Source: Massilia sp. WG5 (GTDB lineage: Bacteria > Pseudomonadota > Gammaproteobacteria > Burkholderiales > Burkholderiaceae_D). From it: DNA of 64,000 nt. Made by a program: the position numbers and the translations under genes. Location: NCBI RefSeq assembly GCF_001412595.2, contig NZ_CP012640.2, positions 5,394,001 through 5,458,000 on the forward strand, written 5' to 3'. Below are positions 1-8,094 of the stretch, piece by piece. Under the pieces are notes generated by a model. It made no database searches. It worked only from the letters and a program-made list of their open reading frames with translations, and was not told the DNA's origin. Within the stretch, counting starts at the first letter, position 1, and each line of letters opens with the position of its first letter.

Positions 1-1
1 G

Positions 2-424
2 TGGGACGGCGCCCGCCGCGCACTCCTGACCATGGCCGAGATCCAGTTCGCGGCCGGCGCCGGCGCGGTCCAGGTGGCGCACGAGACGGCGCCGCGCTAC
101 ACCTCCTGGCAGCAGGCAAAGGAGGGCATCGCCGCGCTGCCTTACCGTCCCCACCTGACGCGGGTGGCCTCGGCGCACGTGATGGGCGGCTGCATGATGG
201 CCGGCGACCCGCGCGCCGGCGTGACCGGACCGGACGGGCGCTACTACGGCCTGGCCAACCTGTCGGTGCATGACGGCTCGCTGTTCCCGACCTCGATCGG
301 GGCCAATCCGCAACTGTCGATCTACGGCATCTCCGCGCGCCTGGCGAGCCGGCTGGCGCAGTCGATGACCGGGCGGCCGGCGGCGCGTCCGGTGCCGAAC
401 AGCGCCACGCCCAAGGCTGCGTGA
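2..424 (+). CDS. GMC-family oxidoreductase, C-terminal part (cut by window start)
   Basis: The reading frame is open from base 2, so the gene begins before the window. The visible 140 residues form the C-terminal end of a glucose-methanol-choline oxidoreductase, a flavin (FAD) enzyme that oxidises alcohols. The active-site histidine lies in a HVMGGC motif, and the family signature DGSLFPTSIGANPQ follows, with the paired Asn and the final FAD-contacting stretch. The stop is 7 bases before the next start, so it is probably co-transcribed with the downstream hydrolase. The substrate cannot be told from this fragment. Confidence 0.85.
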   Translation, partial: WDGARRALLTMAEIQFAAGAGAVQVAHETAPRYTSWQQAKEGIAALPYRPHLTRVASAHVMGGCMMAGDPRAGVTGPDGRYYGLANLSVHDGSLFPTSIGANPQLSIYGISARLASRLAQSMTGRPAARPVPNSATPKAA

Positions 425-431
425 GGAGGAG

Positions 432-1361
432 ATGAAAAGCGCGCGCCGCCTGCTGCGGGCGCTGCTGCTGGTGCAGCTGGCGGCGGCCCTGCTGATCGGC
501 TGGGCCGCGCTGGCCTGGCTGAAGGCGGCGCCGTGGCAGGCGGCGCTGCTCGGCATCGGCGGCGTGGTGCTGGTGCGCCTGCTCATCAACATGAACAACT
601 TCATGCTGGCCGCGCACTTCGCCAGCGCCACCCCGCGCGCCTTCCGCCTCGGCCCGCGCGCGCGCCTGCGCCTGCTGGCCGAGGAATTCCGCGCCAGCAT
701 GCTGGTCACGTCCTGGTTCGTGCCGCGCGCCAGCGCCACCACCCGCATCTACCCCGGCAGTGCACATCCGCCGGTGCTGCTGCTGCACGGCTACGGCTGC
801 AACAGCGGCTACTGGGCCCACCTGACGCGGCTGCTGGACGCGGCCCGCATCGGCCACGCGAGCGTCGACCTGGAACCGGTCGCCGGCGACATCGACGGCT
901 ACGTGCCGCTGGTCGAGCGCGCGGTCCGCGACCTGTGCGCCGCGGCCGGGGAGAAGCAGGTGGCGATCGTCGCGCACAGCATGGGCGGGCTGGTGGCGCG
1001 CGCCTGGATGCGCGTCCACGGCACGGACCGGGTGGCGCGTGTGATCACGCTCGGCACGCCGCACCACGGCACCGCGCTGGCGCGCTTCGGCCTGGGCGAG
1101 AACGCCTTCCAGATGCGGCCCGGCAGTCCCTGGCTGCGCGCGCTGGCCGCCAGCGAGGAGGCGGCCACCCGCGCCCTCGTCACCTCGCTCTACACCCACC
1201 ACGACAACATCGTGTCGCCGCAGGAATCGAGCCGCCTGGAGGGCGCGCGCAACCTGGAATTCGGCGGCATCGGCCACGTCGCCCTCGGCAGCAATCCGCG
1301 CGTGCTGGCGGCGGTCATGCAGGAACTGGCGGCACTTCCTTCCCGGACCGTGGGGTGTTAG
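432..1361 (+). CDS. Membrane-anchored alpha/beta hydrolase (lipase-like)
   Basis: This 309-residue protein starts at an ATG preceded by a strong GAGGAGGAG ribosome site. Two hydrophobic helices at about residues 7-30 and 36-58 would anchor it in the inner membrane. An alpha/beta hydrolase domain follows, with an oxyanion HGYGCNS motif and a nucleophile elbow AHSMGG, where Ser is the nucleophile. A GTPHHGT motif as in triacylglycerol lipases is present, and a late GIGHVAL supplies the catalytic His. It is likely an esterase or lipase acting on hydrophobic esters. It directly follows the GMC oxidoreductase. The real substrate is unknown. Confidence 0.85.
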   Translation: MKSARRLLRALLLVQLAAALLIGWAALAWLKAAPWQAALLGIGGVVLVRLLINMNNFMLAAHFASATPRAFRLGPRARLRLLAEEFRASMLVTSWFVPRASATTRIYPGSAHPPVLLLHGYGCNSGYWAHLTRLLDAARIGHASVDLEPVAGDIDGYVPLVERAVRDLCAAAGEKQVAIVAHSMGGLVARAWMRVHGTDRVARVITLGTPHHGTALARFGLGENAFQMRPGSPWLRALAASEEAATRALVTSLYTHHDNIVSPQESSRLEGARNLEFGGIGHVALGSNPRVLAAVMQELAALPSRTVGC

Positions 1362-1410
1362 AGTAAATACAAAAGTGGTCAATACAAAAAACACTCCTGG
1401 GAGACAGGCC

Positions 1411-2163
1411 ATGTCTGCGCGTATCCTCATCGTCGAAGACGACTCTTCCACCCGCGAGCTGATGGCCTGTCTGCTGCAGGAAGCCGGCCACGCCGTGAGC
1501 GGCGCCGGCGACGGCGCAGACGGCTTGCGCCTGGCCCTCGACGGCCGCCCCGACCTGGTGGTGTGCGACCTGTGTCTGCCCTCGCTGGACGGCCATGCGG
1601 TGGCGCGCGCCCTGCGGGCCGATCCCGGCTGCGCGCACATCCCGCTGCTGGCCGTCAGCGCGCTGGCGCGGGCGGGCGACCGCGAACGGGTGCTGGCGGC
1701 CGGCTTCGACGGCTACCTGTGCAAGCCGATCGAGCCAGCCAGCTTCGTCGCCGAGGTCGAGGCCTTCCTGCCGGCGCCGGCGCGGGCGCCGACCCTGATG
1801 GTGGTCGACGACGACGCCTTCATGCGCGAAGTGCTGGTCGACGCCCTCGAGGACGAACCGTGGCGCATCCTCAGCGCCGGCTCGGCCGAGGAGGCGCTGG
1901 CGCTGCTCGAACAGCATACGGTCGACGTGATCCTGTCCGACCAGTGCATGCCGGGGATGCAGGGAACCGAGCTGATGGCCCGCGTCAGCCGCGAGCATCC
2001 GCGCACCGTGCGCCTGATCCTGTCCGGCCTGTCCGAGCTGGAGCCGATCGAGCGCGCCTGCGCCGCCGGCCTGGTCGACCGCCGCCTTTCCAAGCCCTGG
2101 GCGGCCGGCGCGCTGCGCGAGGACCTGCGCGCCGCATTCGCCCTGCAGCGCGAACGAATTTGA
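1411..2163 (+). CDS. Response regulator with two receiver domains
   Basis: The protein is 250 residues and consists of two CheY-like receiver domains and nothing else. REC1 (about 1-120) has the acidic pair E9/D10/D11, phospho-acceptor D53 in CDLCLPSLDG and K105. REC2 (about 127-245) has VDDD, phospho-acceptor D177 in SDQCMPGMQG and a SKPW lysine. There is no DNA-binding or enzymatic output, so it probably works by protein-protein contacts or as a phosphorelay sink. The ATG at 1411 is chosen over an upstream in-frame codon at 1375 because GGGAGA lies just before it and the REC fold begins there. No partner kinase is adjacent. Confidence 0.85.
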   Translation: MSARILIVEDDSSTRELMACLLQEAGHAVSGAGDGADGLRLALDGRPDLVVCDLCLPSLDGHAVARALRADPGCAHIPLLAVSALARAGDRERVLAAGFDGYLCKPIEPASFVAEVEAFLPAPARAPTLMVVDDDAFMREVLVDALEDEPWRILSAGSAEEALALLEQHTVDVILSDQCMPGMQGTELMARVSREHPRTVRLILSGLSELEPIERACAAGLVDRRLSKPWAAGALREDLRAAFALQRERI

Positions 2164-2235
2164 GGAGGCGGGCGCCTGCCCGGTCGATATGGCCGCCGCC
2201 GGCGTCCGGTGTTATCCTTGCGGGTGAGTTCAACC

Positions 2236-2928
2236 ATGCCGTCTTCCATGCAACAAAAAGCGCCGCGCCGGACCCGCGAACGGATTCTCGAATTGTCGCT
2301 CAGGCTGTTCAACGAATTCGGCGAGCCGAACATCACGACCACCGTGATCGCCGAAGAGATGAACATCTCTCCGGGGAACCTGTATTACCACTTCCGGAAC
2401 AAGGACGACATTGTCAATTCGATCTTCGCCCAGTTCGAGACCGAGATCGGGCGCATGCTGACCGTGCCGGCCGGGCGCCGCTCGAACCTCGAGGACGTCT
2501 GGCTTTACCTGCGCATGATGTTCGAGCTGATCTGGCGCTACCGCTTCTTCTACCGCGACCTGAACGACCTGCTGTCGCGTAACCGCAAGCTGGAGCTGCA
2601 CTTCAAGGCCATCCTGGCGCACAAGATCAAGGTCGCGCGCCAGCTCTGCGAAGACCTGCGCAGCGAAGGTTCGCTGGAAGCCGGCGACAGCCAGATTGGC
2701 GCGATGGCGACCAATATGGTGGTGGTGGCGACCTACTGGCTGTCCTACGAGTACGTGCGCAACCCGCGCAAGTACAGCGAGCAGCAGGCGATCGCCGACG
2801 CCCTCGCGCGCGGCTGTTACCAGGTGCTGTCGATGCTCGGTCCCTACCTGCGCGGCGAGACCCGGGAGCTGTTCCAGCGCCTCGCCGACGACTACTTGAA
2901 GCAGTTGCCCCCCGAAGGAAAAGAATGA
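2236..2928 (+). CDS. TetR/AcrR-family transcriptional regulator
   Basis: About 230 residues. An N-terminal TetR helix-turn-helix is clear: TRERILELSLRLFNEFG, then TTTVIAEEMNISPGNLYYHF and KDDIV. The C-terminal ligand/dimer domain is helical and rich in aromatic residues. In-frame starts exist at 2209 (GTG), 2236 and 2248; 2236 or 2248 fit the HTH boundary best. The stop overlaps the ATG of the next gene by 4 bases (ATGA), so it is translationally coupled to the LOG-family hydrolase. Its target operator is not known; a TetR-like palindrome occurs at 43335-43348, but no link is shown. Confidence 0.85.
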   Translation: MPSSMQQKAPRRTRERILELSLRLFNEFGEPNITTTVIAEEMNISPGNLYYHFRNKDDIVNSIFAQFETEIGRMLTVPAGRRSNLEDVWLYLRMMFELIWRYRFFYRDLNDLLSRNRKLELHFKAILAHKIKVARQLCEDLRSEGSLEAGDSQIGAMATNMVVVATYWLSYEYVRNPRKYSEQQAIADALARGCYQVLSMLGPYLRGETRELFQRLADDYLKQLPPEGKE

Positions 2929-3491
2929 AAGCCATCGCCGTCTACTGCGGCGCCTCGCCCGGCGCCGATCCCCTTTTCGCCGAAGCCGCGCGCGGCCTGG
3001 CGCGCGTGCTGGTCGCGCGCAACATCGGCCTGGTCTACGGCGGCGGCAAGGTCGGCCTGATGGGCGTGATCGCCGACGAGGTGCTGCGCCTCGGCGGCGA
3101 AGCCACCGGCGTGATCCCGCGCGCCCTGCTGGAGCGCGAAGTCGGCCACACCGGGCTGACCCGCCAGTTCGTGGTCAAGGACATGCACGAACGGAAGGCG
3201 ATGATGTCGAACCTGGCCGACGGCTTCATCGCGATGCCGGGCGGGATGGGGACGCTGGAAGAGCTGTTCGAGATGGTGACCTGGGCCCAGCTGGGCATCC
3301 ACGCCAAGCCGATCGGCCTCCTGAGCCCGAACGGCTTCTGGGACCGCCTGGTCGCCTTCGTCGGCCACATGGTGGAGCAGGGCTTCGTACGCCCTGCGCA
3401 TGCGGAGCTGATGATGCTGGAGGCCGATCCGGATGCGCTGGTGGCGCGCCTGCAGGCGGCCGCGCCGCCGCGCGGAGAGTCTCTGGTCTGA
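2925..3491 (+). CDS. LOG-family (cytokinin riboside 5'-monophosphate phosphoribohydrolase-like) protein
   Basis: This 188-residue Rossmann-like protein carries the LOG signatures VYGGGKVGLMG near residues 38-48 and PGGMGTLEE near 105-113. The second motif holds the catalytic Glu and nucleotide-binding glycines. Family members (TIGR00730) remove the base from nucleoside 5'-monophosphates; in bacteria the role is usually nucleotide salvage or housecleaning rather than hormone production. It overlaps the upstream TetR gene by 4 bases. The next gene, on the opposite strand, ends 3 bases after it. Confidence 0.9.
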   Translation: MKAIAVYCGASPGADPLFAEAARGLARVLVARNIGLVYGGGKVGLMGVIADEVLRLGGEATGVIPRALLEREVGHTGLTRQFVVKDMHERKAMMSNLADGFIAMPGGMGTLEELFEMVTWAQLGIHAKPIGLLSPNGFWDRLVAFVGHMVEQGFVRPAHAELMMLEADPDALVARLQAAAPPRGESLV

Positions 3492-3494
3492 TGC

Positions 3495-4616
3495 CTATGC
3501 CGTGACGACGCGGTCGCGTCCCGCCGACTTGGCCTGGTACAGGGCCTTGTCGGCGCGGTTGACGGTGTCGGCCAGCGCTTCCGCGGCGCGCCGCGCCGTC
3601 AGGCCGGCCGAGAAGCTGATGCGGCGCCCGTCCAGCATGTCGGCGCCGTCCGCGCCGGCGATGCACAAGGCGCCCACCCGGCTGCGGATGCGCTCCACTA
3701 CCGTGCGCGATTCCGGCTCGCCGGTATCGGGCAGCAGCAGCAGGAATTCCTCGCCGCCCCAGCGCGCCAGCACGTCGCCCGCGCGCAGCTCGGCGCGCGC
3801 GCAGGCGGCGAAGCGGCGCAGCACCTCGTCGCCGGCGGCATGGCCGTGGCGGTCGTTGATCTGCTTGAAGAAGTCGATGTCGAGCAGGGCGATGCAGGTG
3901 GCGGTAGCGGGGGCGCCGGCCGGGGCGCGGCGCCGTTCTTCCTGCGCCAGCACCTCGTTCATGTGGCGCCGGTTGGCCAGCGCGGTCAGCTCGTCCACCG
4001 TGGCCAGGGTGCGGATCGTGTCCACCGCCTTCACCAGCTCTTCCTTCTGCGCCTTCAGGCGCGCGCGCAGCTTCGACATCTCGCCGGTCAGGAAGGTCAC
4101 GGTCAGCGAGCAGGCCGCCATGATCGTGAAGGTCACCGCTTCCACCTGCGGCGGATAGTGGAGCGGGTCGTGCGCCTGCAGCCACCACATCGTCGCCCCC
4201 ATGCCGGCCAGGCCGACGCCCGCCAGCGCCAGGGTCTGGCGCGGACGCAGGGCGAAGGTGCAGAACACGACCACCACCATCAGCGCCATCAGCGTGGAGC
4301 CGCGCAGCGGCCCGGAGATCGAATACAGCCACATGTTGCAGCTGATCGCGAACAGGCCCTGCAGCGTCGCCAGCCCGGTCGGAGCCAGGAAGCGGCCGCC
4401 GAAACGCACCAGCAGGTAGAACAGGGCGTTGCCGCCGAGGGCATACGACGCCAGGTCGAGCGCCGGGCCGCGGCCGATCAGGTTGCGCGTCGCGATCAGG
4501 ACCACCAGGACGAAGAAGATCGAATACAGGGCGGCGGTGGCGCCCCAGTAGACCGTCATCCGGCGCAGCTTGGGATCTGCGCCGAGCATGAAGCGGGACA
4601 GGCGCGACGGCGTCAT
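3495..4616 (-). CDS. Membrane diguanylate cyclase (GGDEF)
   Basis: A 373-residue protein starting at the ATG at 4616, which overlaps the stop of the upstream GGDEF-EAL gene by 4 bases. Residues 1-190 contain about six hydrophobic segments, so the sensor part is membrane-embedded. A short coiled coil (KLRARLKAQKEELVKA) then leads to a GGDEF domain with intact active motif RWGGEEF and the DIDFFKQINDRHGH metal/substrate loop. It should make cyclic di-GMP from two GTP. No RxxD inhibitory site is evident directly before the GGEEF. It forms a two-gene c-di-GMP operon with its neighbour. Confidence 0.9.
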   Translation of the reverse strand: MTPSRLSRFMLGADPKLRRMTVYWGATAALYSIFFVLVVLIATRNLIGRGPALDLASYALGGNALFYLLVRFGGRFLAPTGLATLQGLFAISCNMWLYSISGPLRGSTLMALMVVVVFCTFALRPRQTLALAGVGLAGMGATMWWLQAHDPLHYPPQVEAVTFTIMAACSLTVTFLTGEMSKLRARLKAQKEELVKAVDTIRTLATVDELTALANRRHMNEVLAQEERRRAPAGAPATATCIALLDIDFFKQINDRHGHAAGDEVLRRFAACARAELRAGDVLARWGGEEFLLLLPDTGEPESRTVVERIRSRVGALCIAGADGADMLDGRRISFSAGLTARRAAEALADTVNRADKALYQAKSAGRDRVVTA

Positions 4617-7330
4617 GCCCGCCTCCGGCTGCGCGTTTGCGCCAGCAGCATCCCGGCGATGCCTTCGGCCGGCACCGGCGGCGAGAACAGGTAGCCCTGC
4701 ATCTCGTCGCACTCGTTGGCGGCCAGGAATTCGCGCTGCTCCTCGGTCTCGACGCCTTCGGCGATCACGCGCAGGTGCAGGCGGTGGCCGAGCGAGATCA
4801 CGGCCAGCGCGATCGCCTGGTCGTCCTCGCTGGTGGCCAGGTCGCGCACGAAGGACTTGTCGATCTTGAGGGTGCTGATCGGGAAGGACTTCAGCGCCGA
4901 CAGGCTGGAATAGCCGGTGCCGAAGTCGTCGATCGACAGCGATACGCCCATCTCCTTCAGCTCGCGCATCCGCTCCACCGCCTGGTTCAGGTCGCGCATC
5001 AGCAGGCTCTCGGTGACCTCCAGCTCCAGCGCGCAGGGCGGCAGGCCGGCGTCGCGCAGGGCCGCCGCAATGCGCTCGACCAGGTGCTTTTCCTCGAACT
5101 GGCGGGCCGACACGTTGACCGACACCGTCAGCGGATCGAGGCCGGCGTCGCGCCAGAGCCGGGCCTGGCGGCAGGCGGTGCGCAGCACCCATTCGCCGAT
5201 CGCGACGATCAGGCCGGATTCCTCGGCCAGGCCGATGAAGCGCGGCGGCGGCACCATGCCGTGCTCGGGGTGGCGCCAGCGGATCAGGGCTTCGACGCCG
5301 AAGATGCGGCCGGTGCGCAGGTCGACCTTCGGCTGGTACATCAGGAAGAAGGTGCCGGCCGGGGCGTCGGCGGCCGGGGCGCCTCCCTGGGTCGAATCGA
5401 AAGCCTTGCGCAGGCCTTCCAGCAGCTTCAGCTTTTCCTCGACGCTGGCGTTCATCTCGCGGGTATAGAACTGGAAGTTGTTGCTGCCCAGGTCCTTGGC
5501 GCGGTACATCGCCGCGTCGGCGTTCATCATCAGGGTCTTCGGATCTTCGCCGTCGCGCGGGTACAGCACCACGCCCATGCTGCAGGTGACCTGCACCGCC
5601 TGGTCGCCGATCGGCACCGGCTCGGTGACGGCATGGCGGATCTTTTCCAGCGCCGGCGTGAGCGCCAGCGCGTCTTCCGGCACGTCCGGCAGCAGGATCA
5701 CGAACTCGTCGCCGCCGAGGCGGCCCAGGGTGTCGTTGCGGCGCAGGCAGGCCTGCATGCGGCGCCCGACCACCTTCAGCAGCTCGTCGCCGGCGTTGTG
5801 GCCGAGGCCGTCGTTGACCAGCTTGAAGCCGTCCAGGTCGACGAAGGCCAGCGCCAGGCGGTGGCCGTTGCGCTGGGCATTCAGCACGGCCTGGTCGAGG
5901 CGGTCGCGGATCAGGCTGCGGTTCGGCAGGCCGGTCAGCTCGTCATGGTGGGCCAGGTGGCGGATCCTTTCCTCGGCCTGCTTGCGCTCGGTGATGTCGC
6001 GCACGGTGGCGACCGCGCCGCCTTCGACCGGCACGATCTGGCGCTGCAGCCAGCGCCCGGTGGCCGGCGCGGTCGCGGCCTGCCATTCGGTTTCGAGCGG
6101 CTGGCCGAGCGTCACCACCCGCAGCAGGTCGTCGAACATGCCGTTGATGCGGTAGAAGGGCATCAGCTCGCCCATCAGGCGGCCGCGCAGCTGTTCCTTG
6201 GGGATGCCGCTGACCTGCTCGGCGCGCGAATTGGTTTCCTCGACCAGGAAGTCGATCACGTGGCCGTCGCCGTCGAACACGCTGCGCAGCACGAAGAAGG
6301 CGTCCAGGCTGGCCTCCGAGGCCGCGGCATACGTTTCCTGGGCGCGCCGTTCGCGCCGGCGCGCCTTGGTCAGCTGCCAGGACCAGGCGCTGATCATGCC
6401 GACCACGGCGAGCAGCAGGGCGCTGCCGGCGAAGGCCGCCACCAGGTAGTGGCCGCGATGCTGCTGGTACTGCGCCATCTGCTCGTTCTCGGCCAGGCCG
6501 ACCACGACCGATAGCGGGAAGCCCTGCACGCGGCGCACGCTGGCGTAGCGCGGCACGCCGTCGGGCGCCGTGAAGTGCGGATCGAGGGCGTCGCCGGCCA
6601 GGCCGCCGAATCCGAGCTGCTGGCCCCAGGACAGCCGGTCGCCGATGCGCAGCGCGCGCGCCATGCCGTCGTCGCCGATCAGGCCGATCAGTCCCAGCCC
6701 GCCTTCGCGCGAACGCTCGTAGGCGCTGGTGAAGTAGGCCGGGTCGACTTCGACGATGGCGACCCCGGCGAAGTTGCCGGCGGCATCATCGATGCGGCGC
6801 GTGAAATGCAGGTGCGGTTCGAGCTTGCCCCGGTCGCGGATGGCCTGGCTGACGAAGGGCATCGGCGTTTCGGCGTCGCGGTGCGCCGTGAAATAGGCTT
6901 CGCGGCCGACATCCTGCGGCGGCGTCGCCGGGTTGCTGGCGACGATATGGCCGTCGCGGTCGGCGATGCTCACCACGAACACCAGCGAGGGTGGCAGCAG
7001 GCTCTGGCGGCGCAGCTTGTCGAGCGCGGCGTCGGGACCGTGCTGCTCGACCGCGTACTTGAGCACTTTCAGGGTCTGGTCGATCGCGTTCAGGTTGCGC
7101 GCCATCTGCGCTTCGTAGGTGTCGACCTGCTCGCGGGTGGCGCCGCGCGCATCGGCGATGGCGGCATCGTGTTCGGCGGCGATGAAGTGAAAGGTCGCGA
7201 TCCAGATCGCGACCAGCGGCAGTAGCGCGAACAGCGGCAGCGCGAAATGGGTCTCGAGCGCGCGTCCGAGCCAGCGCGAAAGGCGCGGCGTGCGGGCGGC
7301 GGGGGCGCGATGTACGGCGTTTTCCATCAT
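4613..7330 (-). CDS. Membrane sensor GGDEF-EAL c-di-GMP enzyme
   Basis: About 905 residues from the tandem ATG codons at 7325-7330; the open frame continues upstream but that stretch looks non-coding. Order: one TM helix, a periplasmic dCache-like sensor (about 60-310), a second TM, a PAS-like domain, a GGDEF domain (VDLDGFKLVNDGLGH and RLGGDEF intact), then an EAL domain (GVEALIRW, and the DDFGTGYSSL loop). Both catalytic motifs look intact, so it could make or degrade c-di-GMP; in such fusions the EAL activity often dominates. Translationally coupled by ATGA overlap to the next cyclase gene. Confidence 0.9.
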   Translation of the reverse strand: MMENAVHRAPAARTPRLSRWLGRALETHFALPLFALLPLVAIWIATFHFIAAEHDAAIADARGATREQVDTYEAQMARNLNAIDQTLKVLKYAVEQHGPDAALDKLRRQSLLPPSLVFVVSIADRDGHIVASNPATPPQDVGREAYFTAHRDAETPMPFVSQAIRDRGKLEPHLHFTRRIDDAAGNFAGVAIVEVDPAYFTSAYERSREGGLGLIGLIGDDGMARALRIGDRLSWGQQLGFGGLAGDALDPHFTAPDGVPRYASVRRVQGFPLSVVVGLAENEQMAQYQQHRGHYLVAAFAGSALLLAVVGMISAWSWQLTKARRRERRAQETYAAASEASLDAFFVLRSVFDGDGHVIDFLVEETNSRAEQVSGIPKEQLRGRLMGELMPFYRINGMFDDLLRVVTLGQPLETEWQAATAPATGRWLQRQIVPVEGGAVATVRDITERKQAEERIRHLAHHDELTGLPNRSLIRDRLDQAVLNAQRNGHRLALAFVDLDGFKLVNDGLGHNAGDELLKVVGRRMQACLRRNDTLGRLGGDEFVILLPDVPEDALALTPALEKIRHAVTEPVPIGDQAVQVTCSMGVVLYPRDGEDPKTLMMNADAAMYRAKDLGSNNFQFYTREMNASVEEKLKLLEGLRKAFDSTQGGAPAADAPAGTFFLMYQPKVDLRTGRIFGVEALIRWRHPEHGMVPPPRFIGLAEESGLIVAIGEWVLRTACRQARLWRDAGLDPLTVSVNVSARQFEEKHLVERIAAALRDAGLPPCALELEVTESLLMRDLNQAVERMRELKEMGVSLSIDDFGTGYSSLSALKSFPISTLKIDKSFVRDLATSEDDQAIALAVISLGHRLHLRVIAEGVETEEQREFLAANECDEMQGYLFSPPVPAEGIAGMLLAQTRSRRRA

Positions 7331-7564
7331 CGCACCGGGCTCTTGCCAGTCACGCGCAGGTAAAACTCGTCGCGCAGCGGGCGGCCGAGCGGCTGGAACA
7401 GGGAAAAACGCAGGACTGGACCAGGGGTGGGTTGCAGCATCGCTTGGTTTTAGAGGATGGGCAGGCGCAGAAGCAGGGGACTCACCGCGGCGGCACTGAC
7501 TGTATACGTAGGGAAACTCAAAGTCGATAGCGAATTTTTTTTGGCCCTGGGAATAAGCTGTTTT

Positions 7565-7582
7565 CGTTGCGCAGTGGCAACG
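7565..7582. promoter_or_regulatory. Inverted repeat CGTTGC-N6-GCAACG upstream of the DUF2946 gene
   Basis: A perfect 6-bp dyad with a 6-base centre lies about 25 bases upstream of the TATAAT at 7608, in the 290-bp divergent region between the GGDEF-EAL gene and the DUF2946/TonB-receptor pair. Its place and symmetry fit an operator or activator site. No regulator can be named. Confidence 0.25.
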
Positions 7583-7607
7583 TAGCACGGACTGCCCGGC
7601 CGTGATC

Positions 7608-7613
7608 TATAAT
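7608..7613 (+). promoter_or_regulatory. Candidate -10 box (TATAAT) just before the DUF2946 start
   Basis: A perfect TATAAT ends 6 bases before the ATG at 7620. If used, transcription would start at or next to the A of the ATG, giving a leaderless or nearly leaderless message. No Shine-Dalgarno sequence is seen before this ATG. A good -35 hexamer is not obvious. Confidence 0.35.
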
Positions 7614-7619
7614 CCGGCC

Positions 7620-8033
7620 ATGCATACCCCGACACGGCTTTGGCGCATGCGCGCGCGGATCGCCTGGATCGCCTGCCTGGCCATCCTGTTGAACGCGTTC
7701 GCTCCCTTCGTGTCGCATGCGATGGAGGCCGCGGCGCCCGCCCAGGCCCTCATGGAGGTGGAAATCTGCACGGCGATGGGCATGGCGACCATGCCGGTCG
7801 CGCTGCCCGCCGACGATGGCGGCCAGTCTTCCGGCGGCAAGCTGCACAAGGCCATGAGCCACTGCGCCTGGTGTGCGGCGCACGCCGCCGCCCACGGCCT
7901 GCCGCCGCCAATGGAAGCCTCCTTCGTCCCGGCCGCCGGCCGCGATGTCTATCCCCCGCTGTACTACCATGCGTCGCGTCCCCTGTTCCCGTGGTCGCTG
8001 GCGCAGCCGCGCGCCCCGCCACACCTGTCCTGA
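7620..8033 (+). CDS. DUF2946-type exported protein, probably metal related
   Basis: A 137-residue protein with an N-terminal signal-like helix (WIACLAILLNAFAPFVSHA) and a mature part that contains the CAWC di-cysteine motif, several His and many Met residues. Small proteins of this kind sit next to TonB-dependent copper receptors in many proteobacteria, and the next gene here is such a receptor 61 bases downstream. A periplasmic role in copper (or other metal) handling is likely but inferred. The start at 7620 is chosen because the signal peptide begins there. Confidence 0.7.
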   Translation: MHTPTRLWRMRARIAWIACLAILLNAFAPFVSHAMEAAAPAQALMEVEICTAMGMATMPVALPADDGGQSSGGKLHKAMSHCAWCAAHAAAHGLPPPMEASFVPAAGRDVYPPLYYHASRPLFPWSLAQPRAPPHLS

Positions 8034-8094
8034 TCGCCGTTGCGCAGGTCCGTCATCCGGCCTGCGCCGTATCCCCATCATTACAGGAACAAGC

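Noticed and set aside
7331..7588. Extended N-terminus of the GGDEF-EAL protein
   Set aside because: The open frame upstream of 7330 encodes a Pro/Ala-rich stretch without signal or domain; the membrane helix starts soon after the tandem ATG at 7325-7330.
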